Source: JAVBPP01 sp031549535 (GTDB lineage: Bacteria > Bacillota > Clostridia > Oscillospirales > Acutalibacteraceae). From it: DNA of 26,085 nt. How positions within the stretch are numbered: position 1 is the first letter of the stretch; every line of letters begins with the position of its first letter. The notes beneath the pieces are model-generated. The model searched no databases. It had not been told where the DNA came from and worked only from the letters and a program-made list of their open reading frames with translations. The position numbers were made by a program, and so were the translations under genes. This document shows positions 22,026 to 26,085 of the stretch, in pieces. The DNA lies in NCBI GenBank assembly GCA_031549535.1, contig JAVBPP010000049.1, positions 1 to 26,085 on the forward strand, written 5' to 3'.

Positions 22026-23525
22026 ATGACAATCCAGTCAAACCTGCGCACTTACACCAAAAGGGAACGCAACCTCTACCTGGTCGGCCTGGCGGGGCAA
22101 AATCTGCTGTACGGAATCAGCGCAGCGCTTGCCTATTACTACCAGTTTACCCTGCTGATTCCTGCCATGGCGGTGAGCGTGATACTGACCGTCAACCAAA
22201 TCTGGGATGCGCTGAAGGATCCGCTGATGGGCAATTTGATGGATCGCACACGCAGCAAATGGGGCAAGGCACGCCCTTATGTGCTGTTTTCCCCTTTGCC
22301 ACTCGGCATTTTTCTTGTGTTGTGTTTCAGTAACGCTATTTTTGACCCGTCGCAGGGCATGGTGGCTCCGCGGAGTCTGGGCATTGTGTGCTGGGCCTTT
22401 CTTTCCTACTTCCTGTTTGGCCTTGCGTTCACCGCCGGAGATATTCCTCTGCACAGCCTGCCAAACCTGATGACGGAAGATGAACACGACCGCACCAAGC
22501 TGATTTCACTGAAAATGATTGCCCAACTTGTTGGGATGCTGGGCATCGCGGTGCAGCCGCTTGCTTTGCAGGCGGGGACCATGCTGGCAAAAAGCGGCAG
22601 CAGTGTGCAGCAGACCGAGCAGCGCGGGTTTCTGCTGGTTGCGGGCCTGCTTGTTCCGCTTGGCGTTGCCGCATTCCAGCTGGCGGGCATCTTTGCCCGC
22701 GAGCGTGTTTCCCTGCCGAAAAAGGTCAATTCCATCAAAGAAAACCTCCTACTCATGTGGCGGAACAGGCCGTTTCGCGCCGTACTGCTTTCCGGGCTCT
22801 TAGCCAGCCCCAAGGCGGTAGAGATGGTGGGTACTATGCCACTTTATACCTACTATTACGCCAACAAAGATCCGGGCAAAATTATATTATTTTCCGTCCT
22901 CATCGGCGGCGGCTCCTTCCTAGGGAAAATCATTGCTTCCCGCCTGACCCCTAACCTGACACAAAAATTCGAAAAATCTAAACTGTTTATCTGGGGCAAT
23001 ATCGCCTCGGCCCTGCCAATGCTGCTGATTTACCTGCTGTTCTGCGGCGCACCCACAAAAATGGCGGATTCCTTGCAGCTTGTGCTGACCTCCCTTTGTT
23101 ATACGGCGGGCGGAACGCTGTCTGCCATCCAATCCATCGTGGCAAACCTGTTCACCAGCGATGCAGTGGATTACGAAGAATGGAACAGCGGTGTGCGGCC
23201 GGACGGGGTCTTTGTCTCCGGCCAGACCATCACAGTCAAGCTCAGTACTGGCATCTCCTCCCTGATTGGCGGCGTGGTGTATGCACTAAGCGGTTTTTCG
23301 GGACAGCGCATCGCGGACTTGAACACCTTTATTGAAGCGGGAGGCGTTGCCAAAACAAGCGCCGTATTCGCCGGAGATATGCGCATGCTGTTTTTTCTGG
23401 CTACGATTCCCAGCGTCGTGGGCGCGCTGCTGTGTGTCCTGCCAATGTTGCGCTACCCCTTATCCGATAAGCGGCACAGCGAGCTACTGCGGGAGCTGAA
23501 CGAACGCCGGCATGGCAAGTCATAA
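22026..23525 (+). CDS. GPH-family sugar:cation symporter (MFS)
   Basis: A 499-residue transporter with 12 predicted membrane segments. It has the glycoside-pentoside-hexuronide family signature WDALKDPLMGNLMDRTRSKWGKARPY between the second and third segments, and the later family motif DYEEWNSGVRPDG. These proteins import sugars with H+ or Na+. ATG 22026 follows AAGGAG at nine bases; the frame is open from 21867, but that part is not protein-like. Its place just before iolA and a few kilobases after iolBDE suggests myo-inositol or a related cyclitol or sugar as substrate. This is inference: many characterised inositol transporters belong to other MFS or ABC families. Confidence 0.88.
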   Translation: MTIQSNLRTYTKRERNLYLVGLAGQNLLYGISAALAYYYQFTLLIPAMAVSVILTVNQIWDALKDPLMGNLMDRTRSKWGKARPYVLFSPLPLGIFLVLCFSNAIFDPSQGMVAPRSLGIVCWAFLSYFLFGLAFTAGDIPLHSLPNLMTEDEHDRTKLISLKMIAQLVGMLGIAVQPLALQAGTMLAKSGSSVQQTEQRGFLLVAGLLVPLGVAAFQLAGIFARERVSLPKKVNSIKENLLLMWRNRPFRAVLLSGLLASPKAVEMVGTMPLYTYYYANKDPGKIILFSVLIGGGSFLGKIIASRLTPNLTQKFEKSKLFIWGNIASALPMLLIYLLFCGAPTKMADSLQLVLTSLCYTAGGTLSAIQSIVANLFTSDAVDYEEWNSGVRPDGVFVSGQTITVKLSTGISSLIGGVVYALSGFSGQRIADLNTFIEAGGVAKTSAVFAGDMRMLFFLATIPSVVGALLCVLPMLRYPLSDKRHSELLRELNERRHGKS

Positions 23526-23669
23526 ACAATCGCGTGATACGAAACCCGGACGCTCGTATCAAGCAGAAGCATCTAAATGCTTGCGTAATGATTTCGTTGA
23601 CAATGCGTACTATGCAAATCAAAATATGTTGCTCAAAAAACTCTGTTCGAAAAATTTACAAATAAAACC

Positions 23670-23699
23670 TTGACTGCCTAACAAATTATGACGTAAAAT
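23670..23699 (+). promoter_or_regulatory. Sigma-A promoter of iolA
   Basis: TTGACT (23670-23675) and TAAAAT (23694-23699) are spaced by 18 bases, about 60 bases before the iolA ATG. Between the symporter and this promoter lie two simple inverted repeats, GATACG/CGTATC (23536-23560) and AAGCAT/ATGCTT (23567-23582), without T-runs. Confidence 0.65.
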
Positions 23700-23759
23700 T
23701 GTATAAATAGTTAACAAGCTGGATTTTTACGCTTGAATGGAAAGGACGGAACCGGGAAC

Positions 23760-25277
23760 ATGGCAGTAAAAAAGCTTCAGTACTTTGTGAATGGCGAATG
23801 GAAGGATTCCGCTGCACAGCGCTATATGGATGTGTATAACCCCAGCACAGGAGAGGTGCAGGCGCAGGCTCCCTGCTGCACCAAACAGGAGGTGGAGCAG
23901 GCCATTGCCGCCGCGAAGGCCGCTTTTGTCAGCTGGTCGGCTGTGCCGGTGTTTAAGCGCGTGCAGGTGCTGTTTCGCTTCCGCGATTTGCTGGAACGGC
24001 ATATGGAGGAACTTACGGAACTTGTCGCGCGGGAACACGGCAAGGTTTGGGCGGAAGCGGAGGGCGACATCCTCAAGGTCAAGGAGCCTGTGGAATTTGC
24101 CTGCAGCGCCCCCTCCCTGCTTTTGGGCGAAAGCCTGATGGATACCTCAGGCGGATACGACACGGTGTTATACCGCGAACCGGTCGGCGTATTTGCCGGC
24201 ATTGTTCCCTTCAATTTTCCGGGCATGATACCCATGGGCTGGATGGCGCCGCTCTGCATTGCGGCGGGCAACACGCTTGTGCTCAAGGCCGCTTCCATGA
24301 CCCCCATGACCGCCCTGCGATTGACAGAGCTGTGGCAGGAGGCCGGGCTCCCGGCGGGCGTGTTAAATATTCTGACCTGTTCACGCAACGAGGCTGAAAT
24401 TTTTCTGACGCATCCGGACGTCAAAGGCATCAGCTTTGTCGGCTCCACCAGCGTGGGCCTGCATATTTATTCCACCGCCGCGGCGCACGGCAAACGCGTG
24501 CAGGCGCTGTGTGAGGCAAAAAACCACGGCCTGGTTTTGGAGGACGCGGCGCTCGAACGCAGCGCGCGCGGCATTATCAACTCCTCCTTCGGCTGCGCGG
24601 GCGAGCGCTGCATGGCGCTGCCGGTAATTGTTGCACAGGAGAGTATTGCGGACGAATTGACACGCCTGCTGGCGCAATACGCCAGTGAATTAAAGATTGG
24701 CCCGGCGTATGATAAATCCTCGGAGCTTGGCCCCGTTGTCAGCGCGGCGCATAAGCAATCCATTTTGGATTGGATTGACAAGGGCGTTGCCGAGGGCGCA
24801 CGGATTGTGCTGGACGGCAGAAAGGCCAAAGTTGACGGCTTTGAAAACGGCTTTTACCTTGGCCCGACGATTTTGGATAACGTCAGCTTTGACATGGCGG
24901 TAGGCAATGAGGAAATCTTCGGCCCTGTGCTGTGCATCAAGCGTGTGAAGGATTTTGAAGAAGGCCTTGCCGTGATGAACGCCAACCGCTTTGCAAACGG
25001 CTCCGTGATTTTCACCCAAAATGGGTATTACGCACGCGAATTCACAAAACGCACCCACGGCGGCATGGTGGGTGTCAATGTCGGCATTCCCGTCCCTGTT
25101 GGCATCTTCCCCTTCACGGGGCATAAGGACTCCTTCTTTGGCGACTTGCACGCCCTGGGCAAGGACGGCATGCGGTTCTTCACAGAGACCAAGGCTGTCA
25201 CCACGCGCTGGTTTGACGAAGAAGAAATGAAGGCAACAAAAGTGGACACCTGGGACGGTTCAGTTGGCGGAAAATAA
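23760..25277 (+). CDS. iolA: Methylmalonate-semialdehyde/malonate-semialdehyde dehydrogenase, CoA-acylating (IolA)
   Basis: IolA carries out the last step of myo-inositol breakdown, malonate semialdehyde + NAD + CoA to acetyl-CoA + CO2 + NADH. The 505-residue product is an aldehyde dehydrogenase of the MMSDH group. It shows the NAD-binding stretch FNFPGMIPMGWMAPLCIAAG, SFVGSTSVG, and the catalytic Cys284 in FGCAGERCMAL. The group typically lacks the usual ALDH general-base glutamate; here the matching place reads LCEAKNHGLVLED. ATG 23760 is used rather than the in-frame TTG at 23733, since similarity starts with VKKLQYFVNGEW. It has its own promoter (23670) and is followed 20 bases later by an ABC ATPase gene. 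Confidence 0.94.
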   Translation: MAVKKLQYFVNGEWKDSAAQRYMDVYNPSTGEVQAQAPCCTKQEVEQAIAAAKAAFVSWSAVPVFKRVQVLFRFRDLLERHMEELTELVAREHGKVWAEAEGDILKVKEPVEFACSAPSLLLGESLMDTSGGYDTVLYREPVGVFAGIVPFNFPGMIPMGWMAPLCIAAGNTLVLKAASMTPMTALRLTELWQEAGLPAGVLNILTCSRNEAEIFLTHPDVKGISFVGSTSVGLHIYSTAAAHGKRVQALCEAKNHGLVLEDAALERSARGIINSSFGCAGERCMALPVIVAQESIADELTRLLAQYASELKIGPAYDKSSELGPVVSAAHKQSILDWIDKGVAEGARIVLDGRKAKVDGFENGFYLGPTILDNVSFDMAVGNEEIFGPVLCIKRVKDFEEGLAVMNANRFANGSVIFTQNGYYAREFTKRTHGGMVGVNVGIPVPVGIFPFTGHKDSFFGDLHALGKDGMRFFTETKAVTTRWFDEEEMKATKVDTWDGSVGGK

Positions 25278-25297
25278 GCAGAAAGGTCTGTAAAAAC

Positions 25298-26011
25298 ATG
25301 GCTCATTTAATTGACATACGCTCCTACTATAAAATCTACAACCCCGGCGAGAACGAGGTACGCGCCTTGGACGGCATTGATCTGGCAATTGACCACGGCG
25401 AGTTTGTCGCCATCGTCGGCCCCTCCGGTTCCGGCAAATCCACGCTGATGAACATGCTGGGTATTCTGGACGTAGGCACCAGCGGAGAATACTATTTAAA
25501 CGGAAACGATGTCTCCAAGTTGACGGACGATGAACTTTCCGCCATACGCAACAAAGAAATCGGCTTTATCTTTCAGGGCTTTAACCTCATCTCCAGCCTA
25601 ACGGCCAAGGGCAATGTGGAGCTGCCATTGATTTACCGCGGCATTCGCGCGGAGGAACGCTCCCGCCTGGCTGACGAGGCACTCGAGCGCGTGGGGCTAA
25701 CCAAGCGCAGCGGGCACCTGCCCTCACAGATGTCCGGCGGGCAGCAGCAGCGCGTTGCAATCGCCCGCGCGGTTGCGGCAAGGCCGCCCGTTATCCTTGC
25801 GGACGAACCCACGGGGAACCTCGACTCCCACTCCGGCACCGAGGTCATGCGCATTCTGCACGAATTAAACGACGAAGGGCGCACAGTCATCCTCATCACC
25901 CACGACAATGACATCGCGGACACCGCCAAACGTGTCATCCGCATTATGGACGGCAAAATTGTTGAGGACTACAATAACGCTGAGCGTAAGGCGTATCAGG
26001 GTAAAGAGTAA
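25298..26011 (+). CDS. ABC transporter ATP-binding protein, LolD/MacB type
   Basis: A 237-residue ATPase of the family that drives FtsX-like (MacB/LolCE) permeases. Motifs are Walker A GPSGSGKS (41-48), the subgroup phrase LTDDELSAIRNKEIGFIFQGFNLI with the Q-loop, signature MSGGQQQRV (145-153), Walker B VILADEPTGNLD with Glu170, and switch histidine in LITHDND. ATG 25298 has AAAGG about 13 bases upstream. It starts 20 bases after iolA, so both may share a transcript, though the functions look unrelated. No permease is in the window; a partner may begin after the terminator at 26020. Confidence 0.9.
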   Translation: MAHLIDIRSYYKIYNPGENEVRALDGIDLAIDHGEFVAIVGPSGSGKSTLMNMLGILDVGTSGEYYLNGNDVSKLTDDELSAIRNKEIGFIFQGFNLISSLTAKGNVELPLIYRGIRAEERSRLADEALERVGLTKRSGHLPSQMSGGQQQRVAIARAVAARPPVILADEPTGNLDSHSGTEVMRILHELNDEGRTVILITHDNDIADTAKRVIRIMDGKIVEDYNNAERKAYQGKE

Positions 26012-26019
26012 AACTGCAG

Positions 26020-26060
26020 CCGCCGCAAAACGCAAGGTAATTACGTTTTGCGGCGGATTT
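26020..26060 (+). terminator. Strong hairpin terminator after the ABC ATPase gene
   Basis: CCGCCGCAAAACG (26020-26032) pairs perfectly with CGTTTTGCGGCGG (26044-26056) around an 11-base loop, then ATTTTG. The 13-bp stem is very stable; the T-run is short. It closes the iolA-ATPase unit, or attenuates read-through to whatever follows. Confidence 0.75.
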
Positions 26061-26069
26061 TGCGAATGG

Positions 26070-26085
26070 ATGAAACACAAAAAAG
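26070..26085 (+). CDS. Possible start of a gene cut by the window edge
   Basis: ATG at 26070 opens a frame reading MKHKK up to the end. A basic N-terminus could precede the first membrane segment of the FtsX-like permease expected beside the LolD/MacB ATPase. Only five codons are visible and no ribosome binding site is clear, so this is a guess from context. An ATG at 26066 in another frame is equally possible. Confidence 0.2.

Noticed and set aside
23536..23582. Terminator after the symporter gene
   Set aside because: The two small inverted repeats there are not followed by T-runs and have large loops or AT-rich stems.

Overview
The window looks like a chromosomal segment of an anaerobic Firmicute of the class Clostridia, probably a gut or fermentative species. 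The signs are strong AGGAGG-type ribosome binding sites, sigma-A promoters with 17-18 bp spacers, U-tract terminators, flavin/iron-sulfur electron-transfer genes typical of obligate anaerobes, and small palindromic REP repeats. I cannot name the genus. Most genes are moderately GC-rich; 1876-2595 and 12349-13793 are visibly AT-richer.

Layout. (1) 1-2690: a tRNA-Leu(CAA) with its own promoter and terminator (minus strand), an isolated MraY-like phospho-sugar transferase (minus), and a membrane-anchored protein of unknown function (plus). (2) 2722-5800: one operon with a consensus promoter, a palindromic operator candidate, a Crp/Fnr-type regulator and a complete ABC importer (lipoprotein, permease, short ATPase) of the NMT1/SsuABC type, closed by a terminator. 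(3) 5813-10872: a three-gene redox operon of a NuoE-like subunit, a NuoF-like subunit and a 912-residue fusion. The fusion joins a [2Fe-2S] domain, a GltD/NfnB flavoprotein, two [4Fe-4S] clusters and a shrunken molybdopterin-oxidoreductase domain. The set resembles the Sporomusa-type electron-bifurcating transhydrogenase (Stn). (4) 10869-18050: a myo-inositol catabolic block holding iolB (fused to an acetyltransferase), iolD, iolE and a metallophosphoesterase. It is interrupted after iolB by a REP-associated tyrosine transposase (RAYT), a cupin and an unknown gene. (5) 18092-21523: a TetR regulator, a 161-bp fold-back element resembling a MITE, and a three-gene ABC-2 exporter on the minus strand. 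(6) 21524-26085: a 500-base structured intergenic region, a GPH-family symporter, iolA, and a LolD/MacB-type ATPase ending in a strong terminator.

How the genes fit together. IolE dehydrates scyllo-inosose, IolD opens the trione ring, IolB isomerises 5-deoxyglucuronate and IolA converts malonate semialdehyde to acetyl-CoA. The GPH symporter may bring in inositol or a related substrate. IolG, IolC, IolJ and IolR are not in the window. The NADH made by inositol oxidation could feed the bifurcating transhydrogenase next door, but that link is inference from proximity.

The most unusual items are: two identical inverted REP palindromes inside the RAYT coding sequence, with covarying relatives at 10869 and 10939, one of which supplies the stop codon of the redox fusion gene; the in-frame GNAT-IolB fusion with a surviving internal ribosome binding site; the collapsed molybdopterin domain; and the fold-back element on the tetR stop codon.
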